64,000 bases of DNA. Origin: Candidatus Saccharimonadota bacterium. GTDB lineage: Bacteria; Patescibacteriota; Saccharimonadia; Saccharimonadales; Saccharimonadaceae. The position numbers and the translations under genes were made by a program. The notes under the pieces were generated by a model. The model saw only the letters and a program-made list of their open reading frames with translations. It searched no databases and had not been told where the DNA came from. Where the stretch lies: the NCBI GenBank assembly GCA_016866755.1, contig VGLK01000004.1:1-64000 (forward strand). Direction: 5' to 3'. Position 1 is the first letter of the stretch, and every line of letters starts with the position of its first letter. Below, piece by piece: positions 8,106-16,536 of this stretch.

Positions 8106-9521
8106 ATGAAGACAATAATCGTATGGTTTAGAAACGACCTTCGTATTCATGATCACCCACCGCTCGCTAAGGCAATAAAAAACGGCGATAAGGTGATACC
8201 ACTTTTTTTGTGGAGCCGAACGAATCTTTATGGACCGCGAGCCAGCTCTAACCGTAACCGTTACCTGTTAGAGGCCGTAAAAAACTTGCGCGAAAATTTA
8301 CAAAAAATTGGTGGCGATTTAGTTGTGCGCGATGACGAAGGCGATGCCGCTGCAACGCTTGTTCGCCTTGCAAAAGAGTTTAAAGCTGACACGCTTTATT
8401 ACATGGCCGACTACTCGCCCCGTTCACTCTCGGTTGACACTAAAGTTTGCCACGCCTTGCGTAACGAAGACATCGAAGCCCAAAATCTACCTGGTAAGTT
8501 AATTGTCCATTCACAATCTAGAATTCAAACTAAAACAGGCTCTACCTACCGTGTATTTACGCCCTACTTTCACGCGTGGCAAACAATTCGGCGGCGCGAC
8601 ATTGCCTCTACGCCAAATTCGCTATCTCTTCCTAGCAATATAATACCAGGTGAATTGCCAAGCCTAGAGTCGTTGGTAGTTACCGATTCCCCACTCTCTA
8701 AAAATGTGCCGCGCGGTGGAGAAACGGCCGCACGCGAACGACTTAACTACTTTTTAGATGGACCGATTGATGATTACGCCAAATGTCATAACGACCTTGC
8801 AGCCGACGCTACGTCCCGACTTAGTCCTGATATTCATTTTGGCTGCGTTAGTGTTCGCGAAATTGAAACAATGCTTGGAGATTCGACAGGCGCTCGAGCG
8901 TGGCATCGGCAGCTGGCGTGGCGAGAATTTTACTATTATATTTTGTTTCATCACCCGCGCAACATGACCGAAGAATTTTTAGAAAAATATCGGCAACTCG
9001 ATTGGAGCGATGACGAATCGCACTTGCAAACATGGAAAGATGGTCAGACTGGCTATCCAATTGTTGATGCTGCGATGCGCCAAATGCTAGAAGAAGGCTG
9101 GATGCATAATCGGGCACGGTTAATTGTGGGGAGTTTTTTAGCTAAAGATTTATGGCTAGATTGGCGACTAGGCGAGCAACATTTTATGCGTCTTTTGCTT
9201 GATGGCGACGACGCCAACAACAATGGTAACTGGCAATGGATCGCTAGTGTTGGTGTAGACCCAGCACCGATTTATCGACGCCTGTACAACCCGTCATCAC
9301 AAAGCCGCAAATTCGATCCAAGTGGCGACTATATCCGTCGCTATGTACCAGAGCTTAAACGCGTACCAACTAAATTTTTACACCAACCGTGGCAAATGAG
9401 TGAAGAAGAGCAGCAGCAATTTGGTTGTATTTTAGGCAAAGATTACCCACTACCGATGGTTGACCATGCCGAAGCGCGTAAAGTTGCGCTTGAACGCTAT
9501 CGGCAATCAGCTGGCAATTAA
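8106..9521 (+). CDS. phr: Deoxyribodipyrimidine photolyase
   Basis: A flavin-dependent light-driven repair enzyme for UV pyrimidine dimers, 471 aa, as expected for class I CPD photolyases. The N-terminal alpha/beta domain starts IIVWFRNDLRIHDH. The C-terminal FAD domain shows WHRQLAWREFYYYIL, EGWMHNRARLIVGSFLAKDL and GNWQWIASVGVDPAP, which include the FAD contacts and electron-transfer tryptophans. TATACT lies 7 nt before the ATG. The gene overlaps the convergent DUF1704 gene by 15 bp. A UV endonuclease at 25645 gives a second, dark repair route. Confidence 0.95.
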   Translation: MKTIIVWFRNDLRIHDHPPLAKAIKNGDKVIPLFLWSRTNLYGPRASSNRNRYLLEAVKNLRENLQKIGGDLVVRDDEGDAAATLVRLAKEFKADTLYYMADYSPRSLSVDTKVCHALRNEDIEAQNLPGKLIVHSQSRIQTKTGSTYRVFTPYFHAWQTIRRRDIASTPNSLSLPSNIIPGELPSLESLVVTDSPLSKNVPRGGETAARERLNYFLDGPIDDYAKCHNDLAADATSRLSPDIHFGCVSVREIETMLGDSTGARAWHRQLAWREFYYYILFHHPRNMTEEFLEKYRQLDWSDDESHLQTWKDGQTGYPIVDAAMRQMLEEGWMHNRARLIVGSFLAKDLWLDWRLGEQHFMRLLLDGDDANNNGNWQWIASVGVDPAPIYRRLYNPSSQSRKFDPSGDYIRRYVPELKRVPTKFLHQPWQMSEEEQQQFGCILGKDYPLPMVDHAEARKVALERYRQSAGN

Positions 9522-10841
9522 TCTCTCTACCGCGGCGCACTGATTTTTATTTAGCACATTAAATTTGCCATTATCACCATATAAAATATGTTCTGGTTTT
9601 GTTTTAGCTATTTGCCATAGTGCAATATTGGCCTCTAAATACACAATGTCTTTTACGTAACAACCACCTAATCCGTTTGTGCCTTTCATAATTCGTACCG
9701 CTAAATACCAAGCCTGCTCTGTAGCAACCTCTTCATTGTTTGTCTCTAGTGGATGTCTGCGTTCTCGCCAAAAATGAAACAGCGCTTTTAGAGTTAGGTA
9801 AAGCTGACTAAAAGTACACGGCCCGGCATAACTTAAGGCAAGACATACCGATAAATGTTTAAGAATGTTGTACTCCCACGGCAGCTGACGTGCAGCAACC
9901 GCGCACGACGGATACACAATTTGCTCTCTTACAAGTGCTCGTCCCTCGTTTCCGTTAAGGTAACCTGCTAGCCCGCTCCCTAACAATTTAAGCGGCGATC
10001 GTGCACCGTTCACCGCTTCTAGTATGTGGCTACCAATTTCGTGAGCCACAATACCAATAAAATCATCTCGACTAAGCCGATAACCAACCGGACGATATAC
10101 AATTTCGGCCTCGGTATCAACCGCCCACGTAACTGTGGGTGAATCTTTAATTATATAATTTTTTGCACCAATAGCGTGCAGGCTTTTTTGACACCACTCG
10201 TCACCTTCTCGCTGATTTACATAGGCAGAATCAGGCATTTCACCATCAAAAAGTGTATCAAAGTAGCCACCCGGCTGATAATGAAGCGCTTTAACTTGCG
10301 AGAATACATCTTCGCTAGGAAGTAACGCCACATTGCTACTTTTTAACTCTGCCTTAGGAAGAAGAGCGGCTACACGTCTGGCTAGCTCACCAATATGTGT
10401 AGGCTGCGAAACGTGTTCATCTAGCGTACTATGAATAAATGCACACGAGGCCGCAAAAATTTCTTGCTTTGGCTGGCCGTATAATTGTTTATTTAACCGC
10501 GCATATTCAACATCGTTGCGCTGCGCGGCAGCACAAATAAGTTGTATATTCAGGCTCGTTTCATTAATTGCCGCTACATACTGCTCTTTTACTAGTGTAT
10601 TTGTTTCGCGCTCGTAAATCTGGCGACGTAATTCGTCTAAGTCTTCTAGCGTCTTTTTTAAACCAGTTTGAACATTCTTATTCGGGTAAAGCGATAGATT
10701 AGCACTAAAATTACTATGCTTAAACTCTTGCCATAGCAAAGTAAGTTCGCTAGGAGTTGGCTCAAGAGCGGCAAACGTTTGCGGCAGATGTCTAGTGCAG
10801 TTTTTGTAAGCCTCAAACCAAGCTTCGTCTATCTTAAGCAT
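9507..10841 (-). CDS. DUF1704/MATCAP-type zinc metallopeptidase-like protein
   Basis: A 444-aa protein of the DUF1704 (KIAA0895-like) family. The HExxxH motif is VAHEIGSH (His267, Glu268, His272), followed by the family's EGLA-like motif as NEGRA (298-302). Eukaryotic relatives (MATCAP) are carboxypeptidases; the bacterial substrate is not known. No signal peptide or membrane segment is seen, so it is probably cytosolic. TATACT lies 8 nt upstream of the start. The next gene upstream, an unrelated membrane protein, is 17 bp away on the same strand. Confidence 0.75.
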   Translation of the reverse strand: MLKIDEAWFEAYKNCTRHLPQTFAALEPTPSELTLLWQEFKHSNFSANLSLYPNKNVQTGLKKTLEDLDELRRQIYERETNTLVKEQYVAAINETSLNIQLICAAAQRNDVEYARLNKQLYGQPKQEIFAASCAFIHSTLDEHVSQPTHIGELARRVAALLPKAELKSSNVALLPSEDVFSQVKALHYQPGGYFDTLFDGEMPDSAYVNQREGDEWCQKSLHAIGAKNYIIKDSPTVTWAVDTEAEIVYRPVGYRLSRDDFIGIVAHEIGSHILEAVNGARSPLKLLGSGLAGYLNGNEGRALVREQIVYPSCAVAARQLPWEYNILKHLSVCLALSYAGPCTFSQLYLTLKALFHFWRERRHPLETNNEEVATEQAWYLAVRIMKGTNGLGGCYVKDIVYLEANIALWQIAKTKPEHILYGDNGKFNVLNKNQCAAVERLIAS

Positions 10842-10858
10842 TACCCCTTAGTATACCA

Positions 10859-12430
10859 CTACAGCTGGTCTTGCTTTGATTTGAGAAACAAACTCCACTG
10901 ACGAATAAGGCGTAAAATAATTTTCATTGGCAACTCTATTACCATGTCGAGCACCATTGCTACTACGTTAATTTTGGCGTACTTTTCGCTTACCCACTGA
11001 CCCACCGCCACGAACGGCATATACAAAATATCTCGTACTAATGCAGCTCCACCCTGTTCGTTGGAAATTGCTTCAATATCGCGAATTTGTCGTGAGAGTC
11101 GAAAACCCAAAAAGCTGGCGGTTGAAATAAATACAAAGAAAATAATTAAATGAATCCACTCAAACTGGAAAAAGCGCCAAAGCACATAAGCTACAGCGCC
11201 AAAAATTGCAATAAAAGTGGCCGCATATACTACATTGTAAATACGAGAAAATACCGGTGTATGTGCGGGTGCGGTAGCTCGCGCACTATGTATTGTTGGC
11301 GACGATTCGTATAATATTCGCTCCATTTCATCAGCAAGATGCAGCGTGTTAACGTGCGGCGGAGTTTTAAGTGTAAGGCGTAGTAATATCATATAAAGCG
11401 GCGGAAACAGCAAGTTTACAGCAAGCGCCAGCCATAAAATTTGACCATGTACGGCAATATCGTAAGGAACTTCAATTAGTAGTCCAATTAACGCTTTTGT
11501 AATAAGCAAAAAGATAATACTTCGCCACACACCCCTATTAATTCGTGTTGTAACTTCACTGTACTCTTTTTCAATCTGTCGTTGATACGCATCCATAAAC
11601 ACCGATTGCTGCTCGATATGAGATAAAAACTGCTCATCGTTTTCTAACATTCGGTAGAGAATTCTAAACGGTGCGCCATTTTTATTTATATATCTAAATA
11701 ACTTGTCGGTAACCGAATGCGTTAATAACTCGTCTATCTGCTTGTTAAGTGCAATGTACGAATGATCTTCTGGCGTAAGCTTAAAACGATTAAGCAAACC
11801 AGCCCGAATTGTTGCCTCATCAGATTTAAGTAAACCTCGTTGCAGCGCTATGTACAGCGCCAAGTTAAACTCTGGTGGCCGCTGGCCATTAAATAGACGA
11901 GGTGCGTCTATGGTTTCAGCAAAATGATCGTACGCAAATTGAATATAGGCATCGTTTTGAGCATGCGGATTTAAAATTTGCTCTACCGCTACCGCAAGTA
12001 CATCAAGCGACCACGCTTTATAGCGGCTAGGATTTTCACTCGATCGCTCTAACGATTCATAAAACCTAAGATAAGCGCCCGCCAACCGATCAATCTCGGC
12101 TACATCTATTACACTTACGGTGTCGTTTTCAAGATATCCTGCCAACGTAAGTTCTATTACAAGGTCGCCCCCAGACGTTTCATACTGAGATTGATCGCGT
12201 AGCACCGCGAGCCGAGCGTAAAATCGCTTTACCGCATTTTGAAGCAGGAGATGATCTTCGGTATATTCGGCTGCCTTACGTAAATGTTCATATGCTGCAC
12301 TAAGTACGCCGCCAATATTGGCGACGTGAATAGTTTGGACGTGCTCGTTACGAAGACGTGCCTGCGCGTTAATCTCGCGTATGGCAACAACATTTTTCAC
12401 GAACGCTTGAGTTGAGGGTCGCATAGTCAT
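10859..12430 (-). CDS. Large hypothetical membrane protein
   Basis: Unrecognised protein of 523 aa. The start is placed at 12430 (MTMRPST) because the longer frame would run into tRNA-Arg. The first 290 residues look soluble and helical. Four or more hydrophobic segments follow: about 304-322 and 333-354 as one pair, then about 396-413 and 418-437, and an amphipathic C-terminal region. There is no recognisable catalytic motif. It could be a sensor or scaffold. It lies just upstream of the DUF1704 gene and may be co-transcribed with it. Confidence 0.65.
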   Translation of the reverse strand: MTMRPSTQAFVKNVVAIREINAQARLRNEHVQTIHVANIGGVLSAAYEHLRKAAEYTEDHLLLQNAVKRFYARLAVLRDQSQYETSGGDLVIELTLAGYLENDTVSVIDVAEIDRLAGAYLRFYESLERSSENPSRYKAWSLDVLAVAVEQILNPHAQNDAYIQFAYDHFAETIDAPRLFNGQRPPEFNLALYIALQRGLLKSDEATIRAGLLNRFKLTPEDHSYIALNKQIDELLTHSVTDKLFRYINKNGAPFRILYRMLENDEQFLSHIEQQSVFMDAYQRQIEKEYSEVTTRINRGVWRSIIFLLITKALIGLLIEVPYDIAVHGQILWLALAVNLLFPPLYMILLRLTLKTPPHVNTLHLADEMERILYESSPTIHSARATAPAHTPVFSRIYNVVYAATFIAIFGAVAYVLWRFFQFEWIHLIIFFVFISTASFLGFRLSRQIRDIEAISNEQGGAALVRDILYMPFVAVGQWVSEKYAKINVVAMVLDMVIELPMKIILRLIRQWSLFLKSKQDQL

Positions 12431-12446
12431 GCTGTCATAATTTCTT

Positions 12447-12523
12447 TGGTACACCCGGTACGATTCGAACGTACGACACCTGGTTCCGAAGACCAGTGCT
12501 CTAATCCACTGAGCTACGGGTGC
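12447..12523 (-). tRNA. tRNA-Arg(TCG)
   Basis: On the minus strand the acceptor is GCACCCG/CGGGTGT, the anticodon loop CTTCGGA (anticodon TCG), and the T-arm contains GTTCGAATC. CCA is encoded. Confidence 0.93.
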
Positions 12524-12579
12524 TCATGTTTTCCCTTTCATAATAGCACATAGTTTACAAATGTTGTACGCTAAAAGGT

Positions 12580-13602
12580 ATGAATATTCATACCAACATT
12601 GCACTTAAAAGCTTTACGACCATGCGACTCGGCGGCATGGCCGACGTTATGGTAGAACTTAAAAGCCTCGAGGACATTACATCTCTCTACACTCAGGCGG
12701 CGGAACGTCAACTGCCGGTTTATATTTTAGGTAGTGGCAGTAACGTAATTGCGCGTGACGAGGGTTACCGCGGCATTGTAGCACTGAACAGAATTATGGG
12801 ATTTGAAATTGTTCAAGAAGACGAAATGAGCGTTACAATTCGGGTAGGTGCCGGTGAAAACTGGGACGAATTTTGTGCAAAAACAGTTGAAATGGGACTT
12901 TCCGGAATTGCCGCAATGTCGGCTATACCAGGAACTTGCGGCGCATCGCCTGTGCAGAACATTGGCGCGTACGGGCAAGAAGCCGCCGATGTTATTGTTT
13001 CCGTAGAAGCTTACGACACTACCTCTGGTCAATTTGTCGAGCTATCAGCCGAAGACTGTAAATTTTCGTACCGACATAGCATTTTTCGAGGCGAAGCCGC
13101 TGGTAAATATTGTATTACTGCGGTTACATTTCGGCTTTATCGGGGTATGCCGCAGCCGCCATTTTACGATGCCCTACAAAACTACCTAGATAGTCAAAAC
13201 ATCACCCTATATACACCGCAAGTAATTCGCGACGCCGTAACAGCTATTCGTGCCAAAAAACTTCCCGATCCTGCCATTCAACCCAACACTGGTTCGTTTT
13301 TTAAAAATAGTGTTGTTGAGAAATGGCTGTACGACGAAGTCGCCACTAAGTTTCCCGATGTGCCACACTATGACATGCCAGATGGGCAGATTAAAATCCC
13401 GACCGGCTGGCTGATTGAGCAAACTGGTCTTAAAGGCCAGCTACTCCATGGTATGCGTATAAATCCAGCCAATGCGCTAGTATTGATTAACGAATCTGCT
13501 GGCTCTTACAGCGATTTGGCGGCCGCCCGCGAAGAGATTATTACTCAGGTGCGAGATATGTTTAGAATCACCATCGAACAAGAGCCACTCGAACTAGTCT
13601 AG
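12580..13602 (+). CDS. murB: UDP-N-acetylenolpyruvoylglucosamine reductase MurB
   Basis: Catalyses the NADPH-dependent reduction that yields UDP-N-acetylmuramate, the step after MurA in peptidoglycan synthesis. 340 aa, type I (E. coli-like) architecture. The FAD-binding loop GSGSNVIARDEGYRG, the segment GTCGASPVQNIGAYGQE, catalytic SYRHS (Arg165 region) and the proton donor Ser239 in NTGSFFKN are visible. TACGCT lies 7 nt before the ATG, so it is probably leaderless. MurA is encoded 4 kb downstream. Cytosolic. Confidence 0.95.
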   Translation: MNIHTNIALKSFTTMRLGGMADVMVELKSLEDITSLYTQAAERQLPVYILGSGSNVIARDEGYRGIVALNRIMGFEIVQEDEMSVTIRVGAGENWDEFCAKTVEMGLSGIAAMSAIPGTCGASPVQNIGAYGQEAADVIVSVEAYDTTSGQFVELSAEDCKFSYRHSIFRGEAAGKYCITAVTFRLYRGMPQPPFYDALQNYLDSQNITLYTPQVIRDAVTAIRAKKLPDPAIQPNTGSFFKNSVVEKWLYDEVATKFPDVPHYDMPDGQIKIPTGWLIEQTGLKGQLLHGMRINPANALVLINESAGSYSDLAAAREEIITQVRDMFRITIEQEPLELV

Positions 13603-13638
13603 CTTGTAGTTTTTTACAATAATGTTTATGCTTAGCAT

Positions 13639-14193
13639 ATGAAACAGTCATCTGGTTTTACAGTAGTAGAACTTATTGTGGTCATTATTGTAATGGGCAT
13701 ATTGCTTGGTATTGGCGTAGTTGGCCTAGGTTCGCTGCAGCAAAATGCGCGCGACGAAGAGCGCAGAACAGATACAGAAAATATTGCTCGAATTTTAGAA
13801 CAGGAATACCCGAAGGAACGCTATAACGAAAACGGTGTGCTTTTTCGGGGTAGCTATCCGGCGACTTTCGCACTTACTCATCTTAACTTTACCACCACGC
13901 CAAGCGGCGTTAACGTCGCCTATCTTCGCACTTTGCCACCGTTAGCGGGTGCCGATGTATACGCACCCGATCAACCAAGTGATGGCACACCAAGTCTTGT
14001 CGCCGCCACCAACACCACAAGTTCACCAACCTCTGTAGCACCAAGCCTTACTATCAGCCGCTACGTTTATCAACCTCTTACCCGCACCAACCAGCTTTGT
14101 ACAAGCAATCAAACTCAAGTGTGCGAAAAATTTCGACTATTTTATATGCTAGAGGACGGCACTAGACACGTAATTGAAAGCAAACAACAATAA
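13639..14193 (+). CDS. Type IV pseudopilin, first of minor-pilin operon
   Basis: A 184-aa prepilin: leader MKQSSG, cleavage before FTVVELIVVI, Glu+5, hydrophobic to about residue 29. The C-terminal part has two cysteines (LCTSNQTQVC). TATGCT at 13627-13632 lies 6 nt before the ATG. The stop overlaps the start of the next pseudopilin (TAATG), so the two are translationally coupled. Likely a minor pilin helping to prime pilus assembly. Confidence 0.85.
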   Translation: MKQSSGFTVVELIVVIIVMGILLGIGVVGLGSLQQNARDEERRTDTENIARILEQEYPKERYNENGVLFRGSYPATFALTHLNFTTTPSGVNVAYLRTLPPLAGADVYAPDQPSDGTPSLVAATNTTSSPTSVAPSLTISRYVYQPLTRTNQLCTSNQTQVCEKFRLFYMLEDGTRHVIESKQQ

Positions 14194-14600
14194 TGACCAA
14201 TAAATTACATCGTCACGCTCGCACCGCAGCCGGCTTTAGTGCCGTTGAATTACTAGTGACACTTTTTGTAGCAATTATTTTTTTATCTGCTTGCTACGCA
14301 CTTTACACCGCAGTTATTGATGACGGAGGCAGTACGCGCGCTAGGGCGCGTGCTAGTGCAATCGCCTCCGAGCAACTTGACATAGTAATTGCCGATAACC
14401 ATGCCTGCCAAACTACACGCGTCCTCACACCCGCACCACCAAGCGACTCTAAGCTCGACAATCCTGTTATCACCGCCACTATTACCGCCCCCTACGGCTG
14501 CCCCTGGACAGATAAAGTGAAAAAAGTAAATATTCGGGTTCAATACGGACCAAATACAAATCGCCAAGAGGTAAATCATGCGATGTTTCGATCATTCTAA
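14193..14600 (+). CDS. Type IV pseudopilin, second of operon
   Basis: A 135-aa prepilin-like protein with a basic leader ending AAG before FSAVELLVTLF (Glu+5) and a hydrophobic helix to about residue 38. The cysteine pair (HACQ and YGCPW) resembles that of PilV/ComG-type minor pilins. It overlaps the preceding gene by 1 bp and the next by 23 bp. The presence of three coupled pseudopilins suggests a tip complex; the exact role is not assignable. Confidence 0.8.
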   Translation: MTNKLHRHARTAAGFSAVELLVTLFVAIIFLSACYALYTAVIDDGGSTRARARASAIASEQLDIVIADNHACQTTRVLTPAPPSDSKLDNPVITATITAPYGCPWTDKVKKVNIRVQYGPNTNRQEVNHAMFRSF

Positions 14601-15372
14601 GCGTACGCCTATCCAGCAAAAAAATGCCGGCTTTACTATTGTAGAGATTGCGGTAATTGCGCCAATTATGATTGCCGCCGTAGTTACCATTATTGCCGCC
14701 ATTATTACCATGACAACCTCAACCCTAAGCTCGCGCACCGAATCACAGCTTCTTCACACCACACGCCAGGCAATTGACACCGCAACACAAGATATCCGTC
14801 TATCTGCTAGTTTTATGACCGAAATTCCCTTTAATTTATCTACACCATTTGGCCGCGACGATAACACGGCGTCGTTTGTAGACTCGCCTGCGGAATCATC
14901 TAACGACACCCTTATTCTTGCCTCTTTCCAAACCGATCAAAACCCGCTAGAGCCAACTCGTCAGCTAGTGCTGCAACCAGGCGCTGGAGTAGCATGCGCC
15001 AATGCAACGTTTTCAAATTCTCAGGCTTTACAGTACTATACAATTTATTTCGTTAAAGAATCTACCTTATGGCGACGGATTATAAAATCCAACGAGACAG
15101 GCTGCACGCCGTCATGGCAACGCTCTACATGTTCACCGGGGAGGCAAAACGGTACAAGCTGCGTCACTCAAGATCAACTTGTAGCCGATAACGTGCAGGC
15201 GTTTCGAGTTGCGTATTTTGCCACAGCCAATAGCACAACCGCTATTAACTCTACAAATTCAGCCGGCGTTAATGCCACTACAGCTCGAATTACACTCGAG
15301 CTTGCACAAAACGTAAACGGCACTACTCTTACCGAACAGCAGGTATATTACGCCACCCGATTTGAGCAATAA
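14578..15372 (+). CDS. PilW/ComGF-like pseudopilin, third of operon
   Basis: A 264-aa prepilin with a longer leader (about 18 residues) ending NAG before FTIVEIAVIAPI, Glu+5. The hydrophobic helix runs to about residue 50, and the large globular domain has several cysteines (CANAT, CTPSW, CSPGR, SCVT). Size and position as the largest, last minor pilin resemble PilW. It overlaps the preceding gene by 23 bp. Confidence 0.8.
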   Translation: MRCFDHSKRTPIQQKNAGFTIVEIAVIAPIMIAAVVTIIAAIITMTTSTLSSRTESQLLHTTRQAIDTATQDIRLSASFMTEIPFNLSTPFGRDDNTASFVDSPAESSNDTLILASFQTDQNPLEPTRQLVLQPGAGVACANATFSNSQALQYYTIYFVKESTLWRRIIKSNETGCTPSWQRSTCSPGRQNGTSCVTQDQLVADNVQAFRVAYFATANSTTAINSTNSAGVNATTARITLELAQNVNGTTLTEQQVYYATRFEQ

Positions 15373-15389
15373 CAGGTTAAATAAAACGC

Positions 15390-15418
15390 TTGTGCTTTAC
15401 TAATTTACGCGCTATATT
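15390..15418 (+). promoter_or_regulatory. Promoter of the first major pilin gene
   Basis: TTGTGC at 15390-15395, 17-nt spacer, TATATT at 15413-15418. The roughly 35-nt leader ends in a small TTAGG/CCTAA hairpin (15441-15457) that holds the AGGGGG ribosome-binding site in its loop. Confidence 0.65.
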
Positions 15419-15458
15419 TATAAATGAACAAATAAAATAATTAGGGGGCATTCCTAAA

Positions 15459-15917
15459 ATGAATCTTCAAAACAAAACTAAACAATCTGGTTTTACCATT
15501 GTTGAGCTTTTGATTGTAATTGTTGTGATTGCGATCTTGGCCGCCATAACCATTGTGGCGTACAACGGTATCCAAAATAGGGCTAAAACATCAAGTGCTC
15601 AATCACTTGCTAGTAACGTCGCAAAAAAAGCCGAGGCCTTTAACACCATCGAGAGCTCATACCCAGCAAATAACACTTCGTTTAACGCCACTGGTGCACC
15701 TGCCGAATCACGCCTTGATGATGCAGCAGCCGTGACTGGATCAACAACCGCACTTCCGACAGACGAGAAAACCGTTAAGTACGTTCGTTGTGGAACTGGT
15801 GCTAAAGTTGTCTACCGAAGTGCAGCCGAAAACACTCATGTAGTAATTGGCGTAGGTGGAGCAAACACAGCCGCACTAGCTGGGTCTGGCAATACTACAA
15901 CACCATATTCTTGCTAA
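15459..15917 (+). CDS. Major-type pilin, copy 1
   Basis: A 152-aa pilin. Leader MNLQNKTKQSG is cleaved before FTIVELLIVIVVIAILAAI (Glu+5). The helix continues to about residue 50 (AYNGIQNRAK), and the head carries one pair of cysteines (VRCGTG and the C-terminal YSC), the usual pilin disulphide. AGGGGG 8-13 nt upstream is a strong ribosome-binding site, unlike most genes here, which fits high expression. Partly terminated from copy 2 by a hairpin at 15939. Confidence 0.9.
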   Translation: MNLQNKTKQSGFTIVELLIVIVVIAILAAITIVAYNGIQNRAKTSSAQSLASNVAKKAEAFNTIESSYPANNTSFNATGAPAESRLDDAAAVTGSTTALPTDEKTVKYVRCGTGAKVVYRSAAENTHVVIGVGGANTAALAGSGNTTTPYSC

Positions 15918-15938
15918 ATTATATAAATTAGCGTCACG

Positions 15939-15969
15939 CAAGCAGTTTTATCTCAAGGTATACTGCTTG
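15939..15969 (+). terminator. Hairpin between the two pilin copies
   Basis: CAAGCAGT at 15939-15946 pairs with ACTGCTTG at 15962-15969; only a short T-run follows, so it may be a leaky terminator or mRNA stabiliser. Confidence 0.55.
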
Positions 15970-16035
15970 TGTTTATCTACTGGCTATAGTACATTTATAA
16001 ATGAACAAATAAAATAATTAGGGGGCATTCCTAAA

Positions 16036-16467
16036 ATGAATCTTCAAAACAAAACTAAACAATCTGGTTTTACCATTGTTGAGCTTTTGATTGTAATTGT
16101 TGTGATTGCGATCTTGGCCGCCATAACCATTGTGGCGTACAACGGTATCCAAAATAGGGCTAAAAGCTCAAGCGCGCAGGCACTTGCAAACAACGTTAGC
16201 AAAAAAGCTGAAGCTTACAATACAATCGAAAGTTCGTACCCTACTCTTGCACAACTTACTGGTACCACAGGTCCACAAGAGGCACGACTCGATAATACTG
16301 GTTCCGCAATATCGACAGCTCCAACAACCACTAACGGTACTACTGCTGTTCAGTATGTACCTTGCGGTACCACTGGCGCTCGTATTCACTGGTTCGACTA
16401 CGCTAATAACCGACTATCTTCGGCCAATACGCCATCAACCTCTATTACAATTGGCACCGGCTGCTAA
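16036..16467 (+). CDS. Major-type pilin, copy 2
   Basis: A 143-aa pilin. The first 43 codons are identical to copy 1; the head domain then diverges. Cys pair VPCGTTG and GTGC at the C-terminus. It has the same AGGGGG ribosome-binding site in a small hairpin. The conserved N-terminal helix packs in the fibre core, while the divergent head would be surface-exposed, so the two copies may form antigenically or functionally different pili. Confidence 0.9.
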   Translation: MNLQNKTKQSGFTIVELLIVIVVIAILAAITIVAYNGIQNRAKSSSAQALANNVSKKAEAYNTIESSYPTLAQLTGTTGPQEARLDNTGSAISTAPTTTNGTTAVQYVPCGTTGARIHWFDYANNRLSSANTPSTSITIGTGC

Positions 16468-16489
16468 GCTGGCTGAACTAAGTAACAAT

Positions 16490-16527
16490 AATAACCCGCA
16501 CAGCTTTACGCCTGCGGGTTATTTTTG
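16490..16527 (+). terminator. Intrinsic terminator after pilin copy 2
   Basis: AATAACCCGCA at 16490-16500 pairs with TGCGGGTTATT at 16513-16523, followed by TTTG. Confidence 0.88.
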
Positions 16528-16536
16528 TTGCTTTTG

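Larger units (their letters stand above)
15416..16165 (+). repeat. Perfect 173-bp repeat: leader and N-terminus of two pilin genes
   Basis: Bases 15416-15588 and 15993-16165 are identical by eye, offset 577 bp. The repeat covers the leader with its hairpin-held ribosome-binding site, the prepilin leader peptide and the N-terminal helix. The 3' parts diverge. This points to recent duplication, gene conversion, or a cassette-like constant 5' end with variable pilin heads. Confidence 0.92.

Noticed and set aside
15416-16165. Pilin repeat as a CRISPR or insertion-sequence repeat
   Set aside because: Only two copies, 577 bp apart, each covering the start of a pilin gene; no spacers, cas genes or transposase.
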